Shown here one piece after another: positions 1 to 5,780 of a stretch of 5,780 bases of DNA (position 1 is the stretch's first letter; each line of letters opens with the position of its first letter). The notes beneath the pieces are model-generated. The model saw only the letters and a list, made by a program, of their open reading frames with translations. It made no database searches and had not been told where the DNA came from. Source of the DNA: Candidatus Aenigmatarchaeota archaeon (GTDB taxonomy: Archaea > Aenigmatarchaeota > Aenigmatarchaeia > QMZP01 > QMZT01); NCBI GenBank assembly GCA_023128965.1, contig JAGMCY010000085.1:1-5780 (forward strand). The letters are read 5' to 3'. The position numbers were made by a program, and so were the translations under genes.

Positions 1-859
1 GGTTAAAAAAACCAGCACCGCAAGGTATTCTCGAATCTTTACCTAAAAAGAATCTTTTCATCTCCTTCAAATATCCCAAAGAGTTGTCTATTATGCCTTT
101 TTTCTTTAGTTCGAATATCTCGCTGAATAGTTTGTTTACCTTGTTTTTTTCAAACGTGTGCTTGCTCAAATCATTAACAGAATCGATGTCATGCAAAGCT
201 ACAAAACCAACGCTCTTTATCCCGAGTTTTTCCGCAAGCCTCACTATATCCCCCACCTCTTCTGCATTGATATCCGAGACTGCTGTTACAATATCGATCA
301 AGGTATTTTTATTCCTGCATGCAGCATTAAGATTTTTTATGCCCCTGATGGTTTTTCTGTAACTTCCCCTCACGCCTCTTATCTTATCGTGCGTTTCCTC
401 TTTCGCCCCGTCCAAGGATATCGTTATTGAATCCGGTTCGATTTCTGCTATTTTCTCTGCTACCCCTTTTGTCACCATCGTGCAGTTCGTGGAAAAATTC
501 ACCGTTAGACCTTTATTTTTGGCGTATCTCACCATATCGAAAATATCTTCTCTGAGTAGTATTTCACCCCCGGTGAAGGATATGGCATTTGTCCCCATGC
601 TCTTCATATCATCAATCAGCTTGCAGACCTCTTCCAGTCCCATCTCTTTTCCTGTTTTATATTTCCACAAATTACACATCCTGCAACGCAGATTACATCT
701 GTAGGTTGGGGTGAAAATTATATCCAGCGGTCCTCTGAAGGGCCTAAGAGTCAGAATGGATAAAGGTAGGAGGGAAAAATTCAACAACTCATTTAAAATC
801 CATCTTAAATTTCTTTCCCTGAACTTTATCCAGGCGTAATTCAAATATTTTCTTCTCAT
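1..859 (-). CDS. Radical SAM enzyme, C-terminus beyond window edge
   Basis: This is a radical SAM enzyme of the MoaA/PqqE/SPASM-like type, read leftwards from ATG at 859-857; 286 codons are visible with no stop. The iron-sulfur motif CxxxCxxC is at Cys55, Cys59 and Cys62, preceded by the usual strand-forming TPTYR. A GGE motif lies at residues 97-99 (in FTGGEILLREDI, with Ile where many relatives have Pro), and SLDG at 148-151. An 'IPCGAG' motif begins at about residue 278, where SPASM or twitch domains usually start, so a second cluster-binding domain probably follows outside the window. The first 38 residues are basic then hydrophobic (about 21-38), which may allow membrane association. In this family the 4Fe-4S cluster cleaves S-adenosylmethionine to start radical chemistry; the substrate cannot be told. 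It is divergent from the surface-protein genes and need not share their function. The fold assignment is firm, the subfamily is not. Confidence 0.9.
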   Translation of the reverse strand, partial: MRRKYLNYAWIKFRERNLRWILNELLNFSLLPLSILTLRPFRGPLDIIFTPTYRCNLRCRMCNLWKYKTGKEMGLEEVCKLIDDMKSMGTNAISFTGGEILLREDIFDMVRYAKNKGLTVNFSTNCTMVTKGVAEKIAEIEPDSITISLDGAKEETHDKIRGVRGSYRKTIRGIKNLNAACRNKNTLIDIVTAVSDINAEEVGDIVRLAEKLGIKSVGFVALHDIDSVNDLSKHTFEKNKVNKLFSEIFELKKKGIIDNSLGYLKEMKRFFLGKDSRIPCGAGFFN

Positions 860-919
860 ATCAGATTCTCAGGTTTTGACAAGCAAATTTGACTACATTT
901 GAGCTAAATTGATATTAAA

Positions 920-942
920 TTTAAAATTTTATAATATATATG
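920..942 (-). promoter_or_regulatory. Candidate TATA region for the radical SAM gene
   Basis: An almost pure A/T patch lies here. Read on the minus strand it contains ATTATAAAA about 70 bases upstream of the radical SAM ATG, which would leave a leader of roughly 40-50 bases. The patch resembles an archaeal TATA box but has no clear BRE, and it could equally have served the broken plus-strand frame starting at 940. The ribosome-binding sequence before the radical SAM ATG is weak. This is a guess from composition and spacing. Confidence 0.3.
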
Positions 943-1113
943 CTCGAATCTGTTTTCTCCTTTGTCCCCTAACTCAGTTTCCTGTCCATGTTCGACCTGA
1001 CCGTTTACAGAAAGTTCAACGTGACCCTTCCGGAAGCCTATAAGAATTTTAGGCCAAAACTTATCCAGACTTATTGGGCAGATTTCACTTTATATAATAT
1101 TTCGAGTAAGTGA
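940..1113 (+). pseudogene. Degraded plus-strand gene end, product unknown
   Basis: One plus-strand frame runs from ATG 940 to TGA 1111-1113 but is broken by TAA at 970-972. The part after that stop contains ATG 988 and encodes 41 residues beginning MFDLTVYRKFNV and ending in YNISSK. The downstream part has protein-like composition (well-spaced aromatic, charged and proline residues, with mixed third positions), whereas the minus strand here is full of stops. That suggests the C-terminal tail of a former gene rather than random sequence. I do not recognise the family. It could also be a genuine 41-residue small protein starting at 988, but no ribosome-binding site precedes that ATG. Its stop lies 2 bases from the stop of the converging minus-strand remnant. 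Confidence 0.4.
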
Positions 1114-1115
1114 TG

Positions 1116-1401
1116 CTAAGTCTTTCGCCTGTACAACAGAATCCCGTCAGTGGAATTGACAAGGGTGTAGTTATCCTTTAGGTTCAAAATAGGATCCACA
1201 CTCTTCCAAAAAATTGGAGAGTTTTCGCCCGCAATAAATGAATCGTGAAGGGCATAGTCCACGGTCATTTCATGAGAAGTGAAACGCGATGGAAATAGAG
1301 ACCAGAAGGATGGTGGAAATAGAAACTATCTTTGATTGATTCGATTTGATAAATTTTATTGTCTGTTTGACTTTTTTCTTCCAGATTGTTTTTCTCAGCA
1401 T
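1116..1401 (-). pseudogene. Remnant C-terminus of GT-C-like membrane glycosyltransferase
   Basis: Two overlapping minus-strand frames make one plausible tail when joined by a single-base frameshift near 1272. The first (ATG 1401-1399, 43 codons, TGA at 1272-1270) gives a lysine-rich segment followed by one hydrophobic helix at residues 25-41. The second continues from about 1274 for 52 codons to TAG at 1118-1116 and reads as a soluble domain ending in LVNSTDGILLYRRKT. A basic loop, then a last membrane helix, then an extracytoplasmic domain closing with 'xLYxxK' is how the 521-residue GT-C protein at 2665-4230 also ends (EIVEERGCVSLYKIGG). The catalytic N-terminal several hundred residues are missing, and an in-frame stop lies just upstream of the lysine-rich segment. 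I read this as a decayed, 5'-truncated gene. A sequencing indel could explain the frameshift but not the truncation. Confidence 0.5.
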
Positions 1402-1422
1402 ATTTTTAGACTTACTCTGAGA

Positions 1423-1430
1423 TTTTATTA
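1423..1430 (+). promoter_or_regulatory. Candidate TATA box for the surface-protein operon
   Basis: The sequence TTTTATTA lies about 50 bases upstream of the first ATG. With an archaeal spacing of about 25 bases, transcription would begin near 1450-1455 and leave a short leader carrying the GGAG motif at 1462-1465. A second A/T run at 1449-1459 is an alternative and would give a nearly leaderless message. Neither has a convincing BRE. Confidence 0.25.
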
Positions 1431-1460
1431 AACCATGTATTCAGTTCAATTTTTTAAAAC

Positions 1461-1465
1461 AGGAG
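1461..1465 (+). promoter_or_regulatory. Shine-Dalgarno motif AGGAG of the 143-aa gene
   Basis: AGGAG matches the anti-Shine-Dalgarno end of 16S rRNA and lies 13 bases before ATG 1479. That is somewhat longer than usual. It supports this ATG because no other in-frame start follows closely. Confidence 0.45.
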
Positions 1466-1478
1466 TCAATTAAAATTT

Positions 1479-1910
1479 ATGGAAACTGAAAAAGCTGAAA
1501 ATAAAAGAAAGGTAATTTTAGCTGTGATAATCGCGATTGCATTGTTAATATACGGCACGAAGTTCTTTTTGGAGAGTTCCTCCGGTGTTTATCCTCCTGA
1601 CTGTATGATAGAATACGGCCACGGAGAATGCGTAGGTGGTTATCTGAGAATCCCATTTTATAACCCGAACCAGCAGGATATAACCCGCGTGAGAATAACC
1701 GTTCCTTCTGGGGTTCGAACGAACATCACGCTACCAGCGGATTTTACCGTGAACGAGCCTTTACATCCAGGGGATACAGGGGTTTTGACGTTGTTTCCAT
1801 GTGAAGAGGACGTTAATACAGGAGGGTTTTCGATGGAATGGTGTTGCAGCGAAGGTTGTTACAAAACTGGTATGGGTTGGCCAAGCAACCAAATAAAAAT
1901 TATTAAATAG
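1479..1910 (+). CDS. Membrane-anchored cysteine-rich surface protein, short paralogue
   Basis: This 143-residue protein has no family I can name. Residues 1-11 are charged (METEKAENKRK), followed by one hydrophobic helix at about 12-28 that fits an uncleaved signal anchor with the rest outside the cell. The outer part (about 39-127) contains six cysteines (42, 51, 108, 122, 123, 127), an N-glycosylation sequon at Asn82-Ile-Thr84, and beta-rich alternation (LRIPFYNP, ITRVRITVPSG, GVLTLFPC). The motif LHPGDTGVLTL resembles the 'L-x-PG-x-x-x-x-x-L' turn of archaeal Ig-like or CARDB-like beta-sandwich domains. Three disulfides are possible. From residue 41 to 128 it matches the C-terminal part of the next gene almost exactly, but it lacks that protein's cysteine-hairpin repeats. 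Its stop lies 9 bases before the next ATG, so the two are probably co-transcribed. A surface structural, adhesive or glycosylation-target role is inference. Confidence 0.85.
   Translation: METEKAENKRKVILAVIIAIALLIYGTKFFLESSSGVYPPDCMIEYGHGECVGGYLRIPFYNPNQQDITRVRITVPSGVRTNITLPADFTVNEPLHPGDTGVLTLFPCEEDVNTGGFSMEWCCSEGCYKTGMGWPSNQIKIIK
1626..1853 (+). repeat. Near-identical repeat, copy 1
   Basis: This copy matches 2346-2573 base for base at a constant 720-bp offset, with seven mismatches in 228 bases (at 1641, 1717, 1796, 1802, 1805, 1811 and 1847). Only the first two fall within 1626-1795. Just outside the tract the proteins still align (CMIEYG), but codons differ at most synonymous positions. 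The repeat encodes most of the shared beta-rich domain. Confidence 0.9.
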
Positions 1911-1911
1911 C

Positions 1912-1916
1912 GTGAT
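1912..1916 (+). promoter_or_regulatory. GTGAT ribosome-binding motif of the 234-aa gene
   Basis: GTGAT in the 9-base gap after the previous stop matches part of the archaeal consensus GGAGGTGAT. It sits only 3 bases before ATG 1920, which is close but typical of tightly packed archaeal operons. It supports ATG 1920 over the Met codon at 1926. Confidence 0.4.
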
Positions 1917-1919
1917 ATC

Positions 1920-2624
1920 ATGAAAATGCTATACATTCTTTTGGCATTGGTTTTCATTGCAGGAGTGATTCTTATTTTCCCCGTCCAGATCCCCAAGGAG
2001 GAATCCGTGCCCGAACATCAACAACCGTTTAAGAACCTCAGCGACTCTTACCCAGAACACCCAAAAACGATTAAAGACTGCGAAAACACGAGCAAAAGGG
2101 ATTTTTGCATTGATGATGTGGCGGAGATAACCAATAACATAAGTCTGTGTTATGAAATAAATGATCCTGACGTAAGGGTTTTCTGCACAGCAAGAATTTC
2201 ACTAAACGAGGCTATGTGTGAAGAAGTTATGGATGAGGGCTTAAGAAAAGCGTGTCTGGAGAGTATTGGTCTTAAAAGATCATGGTCATCTCCGGGTTAT
2301 GAAGAATCCCCCAGTCCAGATTGCATGATCGAATACGGGGCTGGTGAATGCGTAGGTGGTCATCTGAGAATCCCATTTTATAACCCGAACCAGCAGGATA
2401 TAACCCGCGTGAGAATAACCGTTCCTTCTGGGGTTCAAACGAACATCACGCTACCAGCGGATTTTACCGTGAACGAGCCTTTACATCCAGGGGATACAGG
2501 GGTTTTGACGTTGTTCCCATGCGAGGAGGATGTTAATACAGGAGGGTTTTCGATGGAATGGTGTTGTAGCGAAAAGTGTTATACGAGCAAAATGAACCAA
2601 ACATCTGAAGAAATTGAAGGGTAA
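1920..2624 (+). CDS. Membrane-anchored cysteine-rich surface protein with hairpin repeats
   Basis: This 234-residue paralogue of the preceding gene has three parts. Residues 1-20 form a short hydrophobic signal or anchor helix with a Lys2 n-region; no lipobox cysteine follows. Residues 51-116 hold three cysteine-paired hairpins: Cys54-x8-Cys63, Cys77-x11-Cys89 and Cys100-x11-Cys112, separated by helical segments such as IDDVAEI and TARISLNEAM. Similar repeats occur, to my knowledge, in secreted proteins of uncultivated archaea, but I cannot name a Pfam entry. Residues 133-221 form the beta-rich domain shared with the 143-aa protein, with cysteines 135, 144, 201, 215, 216 and 220. All twelve cysteines are thus evenly paired by domain. 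N-x-S/T sequons start at Asn39, Asn56, Asn73, Asn175 and Asn226. The protein is probably exported, disulfide-bonded and glycosylated. It lies upstream of two GT-C genes in the same direction. Molecular function is unknown. Confidence 0.85.
   Translation: MKMLYILLALVFIAGVILIFPVQIPKEESVPEHQQPFKNLSDSYPEHPKTIKDCENTSKRDFCIDDVAEITNNISLCYEINDPDVRVFCTARISLNEAMCEEVMDEGLRKACLESIGLKRSWSSPGYEESPSPDCMIEYGAGECVGGHLRIPFYNPNQQDITRVRITVPSGVQTNITLPADFTVNEPLHPGDTGVLTLFPCEEDVNTGGFSMEWCCSEKCYTSKMNQTSEEIEG
2079..2255 (+). repeat. Three cysteine-hairpin repeats within the 234-aa protein
   Basis: The protein segment from Cys54 to Cys112 has three units of C-x(8-11)-C with intervening runs of 13 and 10 residues. Each unit looks like a short helix pair pinned by a disulfide. 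They are degenerate at the nucleotide level, so they are an old internal duplication, unlike the nearby near-identical domain. The 143-aa paralogue lacks them. Confidence 0.55.
2346..2573 (+). repeat. Near-identical repeat, copy 2
   Basis: This is the second copy of the tract at 1626-1853, encoding residues 143-218 of the longer paralogue. The amino-acid changes relative to copy 1 within the tract are His for Tyr at 2361 and Gln for Arg at 2437; the other five differences are synonymous. Confidence 0.9.
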
Positions 2625-2664
2625 ACAAATTTAATTTTAAACCACTAAAAGGAAATTGATATCT

Positions 2665-4230
2665 ATGGTGTTTGATTTTCAATCCTTCTTGTCAAGCAAC
2701 TTGTTCTACATATTGCTCGTTAACTTTGTTTTAATTTGCATACTTCTTATCCTGAATATAAGGGATATCGCCTCCCTGTTTAAAAAAATAAAAATACATG
2801 TCTGGATAGCATTCATCTTAATTTTTGTTTTCGGTTCTTATCTACGATTTGCTTCCCCGGGGTGCGGCGCCCATGACGGATTATGCTGGGATTATGTGAA
2901 AACATCCGTGAATATGCTGGAAGGTCAGCCTGTGGAAGATTTCTGGCATCCTAAAGGGTATTCTCTGCTCATGACAATAGGTTTCTTTTTCTTTGATTCA
3001 GCCTACAACACAATTCTTTACTTGAATTTGGTGTTTAGTTCGCTAACTATATTTATAGTTTTTCTTCTCGCGTACATTCTGTTCAAGAGGGAGGATGTAG
3101 CTTTGTTCTCCTCTTTGATATACTCTCTTTTTCCCATGCCTATTCTCTATGCAAAGTCCAATGTAAGCGAATTGACATCTGTCTTTTTCATTACGTTAAC
3201 CGTTCTCGTGTATCTCATTTCACTCAGGCTTGAGAAGAGGAGTTTGTATCTTCTGTCCTTCCTGCTCCTGGTATTTTCGCTGCATATGAGAACAGACAAT
3301 TCCATATTCGTGCCTTTGTTCATCATAGGTTTTATTTTAAACAGAAATAAATTCCAGATAAAAAAACTCATGATTCCTCTCGTCATATTCTTGGTTTTCA
3401 TGATACCTGTCAGTTACTATTACATCATAGGCGATGACACTTATGGTCCGTCAAGGGATCCGCATTATGAGGAACGCCCCACTACATTCTCATTGGGTTA
3501 TTTGATACCAAACATTCAACATCATCTTTCTGCGAATCTGGCAGAACCGGGTGTTTATCCCACCATTCTCTACGTTTTTCTTTTGTTTTCACTGCTTTTT
3601 GTGTTGAAAGAGCGAAACATCATTTTTCCGGTTTCGTGGATAATATTATTTTTCTTATTCTATGGTCTCTACTGGGCAACACTCTACACCAGCCCGCAGC
3701 TATATCAGTTAACGCTCCAGCCTGCGTTAGCGATTTTGATGGGTTACGGTATTTTCAAGGCAAAGAACTTGGGTGAAAGAGTTATAGAGAATATGTCTTC
3801 TTTAAAGATACCATATGTGGTTAAATCTGCAGGTGTTTTCGTGATACTCCTTTTAATATTATTCCTGTTCCATTCAAGCACGAATGTTTTCGCCCTCGAA
3901 AAACAAGACTGCCTTATTGAACATATAATCTATTTTGGGGGTTACGTTGGAGATGATGATTGTTTGCTGATTGAGAACTCACATTCAAATTATTGCATGT
4001 GTTCCCCAATAATGGTTATGAAAATATTGCTTCCTGATAAATACATAAACATGTCCTTGCCGGGATGTGAAAATAGGGATGGAGTATATTATTTATACAT
4101 AAACCATAAAATGTGCGATACCACGTTTTTCGGATACGAAAGGCTAATTTTCGGGCAACTTGAAAAGGAACATACACTGGAAATTGTGGAGGAGAGGGGT
4201 TGCGTTTCCCTATATAAAATTGGGGGTTAA
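2665..4230 (+). CDS. GT-C family membrane glycosyltransferase (PMT/ArnT-like)
   Basis: This is a 521-residue polytopic membrane protein of the GT-C superfamily, whose members move sugars from a polyprenyl-phosphate carrier onto an acceptor outside the membrane. After a helix at 13-30, a basic cytoplasmic loop (RDIASLFKKIK) and a second helix at 45-60 comes the first outer loop. It holds Asp71 and Asp76, the latter in WDYVKTSVNMLEGQ, then HPKGYS at 95-100. This matches the acidic-residue-then-HP layout of the PMT/ArnT catalytic loop. Cys67 and Cys74 bracket Asp71. Further helices run to about 402, followed by a soluble outer domain (about 410-521) with seven cysteines. ATG 2665 is preferred: AAGGA lies upstream at 2648-2652 and is too close to the alternative TTG at 2656, which would add three residues. 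It follows the surface-protein gene by 40 bases and is paralogous to the next gene. Donor and acceptor are unknown. Confidence 0.8.
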   Translation: MVFDFQSFLSSNLFYILLVNFVLICILLILNIRDIASLFKKIKIHVWIAFILIFVFGSYLRFASPGCGAHDGLCWDYVKTSVNMLEGQPVEDFWHPKGYSLLMTIGFFFFDSAYNTILYLNLVFSSLTIFIVFLLAYILFKREDVALFSSLIYSLFPMPILYAKSNVSELTSVFFITLTVLVYLISLRLEKRSLYLLSFLLLVFSLHMRTDNSIFVPLFIIGFILNRNKFQIKKLMIPLVIFLVFMIPVSYYYIIGDDTYGPSRDPHYEERPTTFSLGYLIPNIQHHLSANLAEPGVYPTILYVFLLFSLLFVLKERNIIFPVSWIILFFLFYGLYWATLYTSPQLYQLTLQPALAILMGYGIFKAKNLGERVIENMSSLKIPYVVKSAGVFVILLLILFLFHSSTNVFALEKQDCLIEHIIYFGGYVGDDDCLLIENSHSNYCMCSPIMVMKILLPDKYINMSLPGCENRDGVYYLYINHKMCDTTFFGYERLIFGQLEKEHTLEIVEERGCVSLYKIGG

Positions 4231-4259
4231 AATAAAAATAATAAAAAGTGTAAGATTAT

Positions 4260-5780
4260 ATGCAGGATATTTTTTCGTATATATATTTTGAGAAAGCTAT
4301 ATACATACTGCTCATCCAATTCTTTCTGTTTCTAGCTCTAGTCGTTTTTAATTTTAGGGACATCGCCAATGAATTTTCTAGGGTCAAGAAAAGGACTTTC
4401 ATGCTCGCTGTTATTATAAGCGTATTTGGATCTGCCTTACTAATCATGTCAAATTATCAAATGGGCGGAGGTGACTGGTTTGATTTAATCGTGGCGAAAG
4501 AGTTTTCAAAAGGTATTACCGAATATTATACAAGTGAATTTTACTATGGACCATTTTTTCCGCTGTTAACTTCTATTACATTTTACGTTTTCGGGGCTAA
4601 TCCCGTATACGTGACTTTTCTAAACCTTTTAATGCTGGCCCTACTGCCATTGATCATATTTCTTGTTTTTTATTCCATGTTCAGAGATGAGAATTTCGCC
4701 CTGCTGACATCTATTATATTCTTAATTGTTATAGTTCATCAAACTGCATACTGGAATGAATTTTTCTATGTAACCTCTTTTTTCATGGGATTAGCTCTGC
4801 TTTTCTCTTTTCTCTCCTTTAAGATCAACAAAAAGGGCATGTATTTGTTGGCTTTGATTACCCTTCTGTTGTTTGGGCAGATAAAATTAGAGTACATGAT
4901 CGTAATCCCTGCATTTCTGTTAAGTTTGCTCATTTTCAGAAGAAATGATTTTACTTCTCTCAATAAATTTGCCAGTTTTATGAAAGATAAATTTTTGATA
5001 CCCGCTATAATTTTTCTTGTTTTAATCGGAACGTATATAGCAAAATATTATCATGTTTGGGGGGCATGGCATTTGCACGATGCTTTTCAGTTAAGCCATC
5101 TTCCGGTCTCTTCAAACGGATTTTTGTATTTCTGGGCGACCTCTCTAAATATTTATCTTACATTTCTCTTTATAATAGGTGTAGTCTATGCCTTCATTTT
5201 CAAAAAATACAGAAAGGAAATGATATTTCTTCTCTCATTTTTCATATTCCATAACATACCTTATCTTCTGCATTACAACGGCTATCAGGGAGCGTACGGA
5301 ATTCTGACATACATGCCCTATATACTCGTATCAGGATTCGGGGTATACTCTGCTTCCAAAATTTTAAATGAAAAACTAAAACTGGCGGGTTATATCATTC
5401 CTGCTATCTTAATGGTGTTGTTTTTGTCATATTACGCACTACTATTAAATACCAAGGAATCTTTCGGTTTTGGAAGTGTACATAACACTTTTTCTGAATT
5501 TGCCCTTAATGATTGTGAACTTGAAATTGCTGGTGTTATAGACGGCTGCGATAACACTCTCATAATTGTCCAGGGTTCAGAATATGAAGGTAATAGATTG
5601 TTATTTTTGACTTTATGTAAAATGAAACCTTTGAGCCATTTAATAACGGATTCAGATGTTTATAGAAACTACACCAAAATGATAACAGACAAGCACCCGG
5701 ACATTTTTAGTGCACCAAAATACTCTTATGATGAAGATTATTTCAGAGAACTTGAAAATCTAGGAGAAGAACTTTATGAT
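4260..5780 (+). CDS. Second GT-C-like membrane protein, C-terminus beyond window
   Basis: The frame is open for 507 codons from ATG 4260 to the right edge. ATG 4260 is the first possible start, because TAA at 4251-4253 closes the frame upstream; its ribosome-binding site is weak. It is clearly paralogous to the preceding gene: helix 1 at about 13-30, the loop NFRDIANEFSRVK (compare NIRDIASLFKKIK), helix 2 ending in VFGS, then an outer loop with Asp72 and Asp75 in GGGDWFDLIVAKEFSKG. Where the first protein has HPKGY, this one has YGPFFP (96-101), a variant also seen in PMT_2-type proteins. About ten more helices follow to about 396, then an outer domain with cysteines 419, 430 and 453 and a sequon at Asn470. 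It is probably a lipid-linked-sugar glycosyltransferase with a different donor or acceptor. The 29-base AT-rich gap to the previous stop fits one operon. Loss of activity cannot be excluded. Confidence 0.75.
   Translation, partial: MQDIFSYIYFEKAIYILLIQFFLFLALVVFNFRDIANEFSRVKKRTFMLAVIISVFGSALLIMSNYQMGGGDWFDLIVAKEFSKGITEYYTSEFYYGPFFPLLTSITFYVFGANPVYVTFLNLLMLALLPLIIFLVFYSMFRDENFALLTSIIFLIVIVHQTAYWNEFFYVTSFFMGLALLFSFLSFKINKKGMYLLALITLLLFGQIKLEYMIVIPAFLLSLLIFRRNDFTSLNKFASFMKDKFLIPAIIFLVLIGTYIAKYYHVWGAWHLHDAFQLSHLPVSSNGFLYFWATSLNIYLTFLFIIGVVYAFIFKKYRKEMIFLLSFFIFHNIPYLLHYNGYQGAYGILTYMPYILVSGFGVYSASKILNEKLKLAGYIIPAILMVLFLSYYALLLNTKESFGFGSVHNTFSEFALNDCELEIAGVIDGCDNTLIIVQGSEYEGNRLLFLTLCKMKPLSHLITDSDVYRNYTKMITDKHPDIFSAPKYSYDEDYFRELENLGEELYD

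Larger units (their letters stand above)
860..1478. other. Stretch without an intact gene
   Basis: This 619-base stretch separates the divergent radical SAM gene from the plus-strand surface-protein genes. It contains the AT-rich promoter-like patch at 920-942, the two converging gene remnants at 940-1113 and 1116-1401, and the leader of the downstream genes from about 1402. I see no tRNA, CRISPR repeat, insertion-sequence end or strong hairpin terminator in it. Confidence 0.6.

Noticed and set aside
84..704. Plus-strand open frames at 84-362, 158-430 and 480-704
   Set aside because: They lie antisense to the radical SAM gene, whose minus-strand frame contains clear family motifs. Their translations are low-complexity and match nothing.
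860..1478. tRNA, small RNA, CRISPR or riboswitch in the gap
   Set aside because: No cloverleaf, regular repeats or strong conserved hairpin could be seen. The stretch is better explained by gene remnants and AT-rich promoter sequence.
1626..2573. The duplicated tract as a mobile element
   Set aside because: It lies within coding sequence and in frame, has no terminal inverted repeats or target duplications, and encodes a structural domain, not a transposase.
1479..2624. The two small genes as a toxin-antitoxin or immunity pair
   Set aside because: Both have membrane anchors, sequons and disulfide-type cysteine sets and share the same domain. This fits paralogous surface proteins rather than a toxin with its antidote.
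2656..2664. TTG at 2656 as the start of the first GT-C gene
   Set aside because: The AAGGA motif would sit only 3 bases from TTG, whereas ATG 2665 has a more normal spacing and is the stronger codon.
3147..3401. Minus-strand open frame of 84 codons
   Set aside because: It is entirely inside the 521-aa membrane protein gene on the other strand and has no start signals.
4256..5254. Short frames at 4256-4447 (-), 4766-4963 (-) and 5057-5254 (+)
   Set aside because: All fall within the long open plus-strand GT-C-like frame starting at 4260, which shows membrane-protein composition and paralogy to its neighbour.

Overview
The window is AT-rich (roughly 35-40 % GC by eye) and most resembles the chromosome of an uncultivated archaeon. 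The support is circumstantial. Arginine is written almost only as AGA/AGG. Start sites have AT-rich TATA-like stretches or archaeal-style GGAG and GTGAT ribosome-binding motifs. The genes encode small membrane-anchored, cysteine-rich, sequon-bearing surface proteins beside PMT/ArnT-like GT-C membrane proteins. No ribosomal or other taxonomic marker is present, so the assignment is an inference.

Layout, left to right. (1) Positions 1-859, minus strand: the first 286 codons of a radical SAM enzyme (CxxxCxxC cluster, GGE and SLDG motifs) whose C-terminus lies beyond the left edge. (2) Positions 860-1478 hold no intact gene. They contain an AT-rich promoter-like patch and two broken gene ends facing each other: a plus-strand frame (940-1113, interrupted by TAA) and a minus-strand frame (1116-1401, frameshifted). 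The minus-strand tail looks like the C-terminus of a GT-C membrane glycosyltransferase, and only 2 bases separate the two stop codons. (3) Positions 1479-5780 hold four closely spaced plus-strand genes, probably one transcription unit. Two are paralogous membrane-anchored, extracytoplasmic, cysteine-rich proteins (143 and 234 aa). Two are paralogous polytopic GT-C-type membrane proteins (521 aa complete; at least 507 aa, cut by the right edge).

The most striking feature is a stretch of about 228 bp shared by the two small surface proteins at exactly 720 bp offset. Its first 170 bp carry only two mismatches, while the flanks differ at many synonymous sites. This is the pattern expected of recent gene conversion or recombination between otherwise older paralogues. 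The longer paralogue also has three C-x(8-11)-C helical-hairpin repeats between its membrane anchor and the shared domain.

A reasonable reading, not proven, is a cell-surface locus: GT-C enzymes transfer sugars from lipid carriers on the outer face of the membrane, and the neighbouring anchored proteins carrying N-x-S/T sequons are candidate acceptors or partners. The remnant GT-C tail at 1116-1401 suggests the locus has expanded and lost such genes before.
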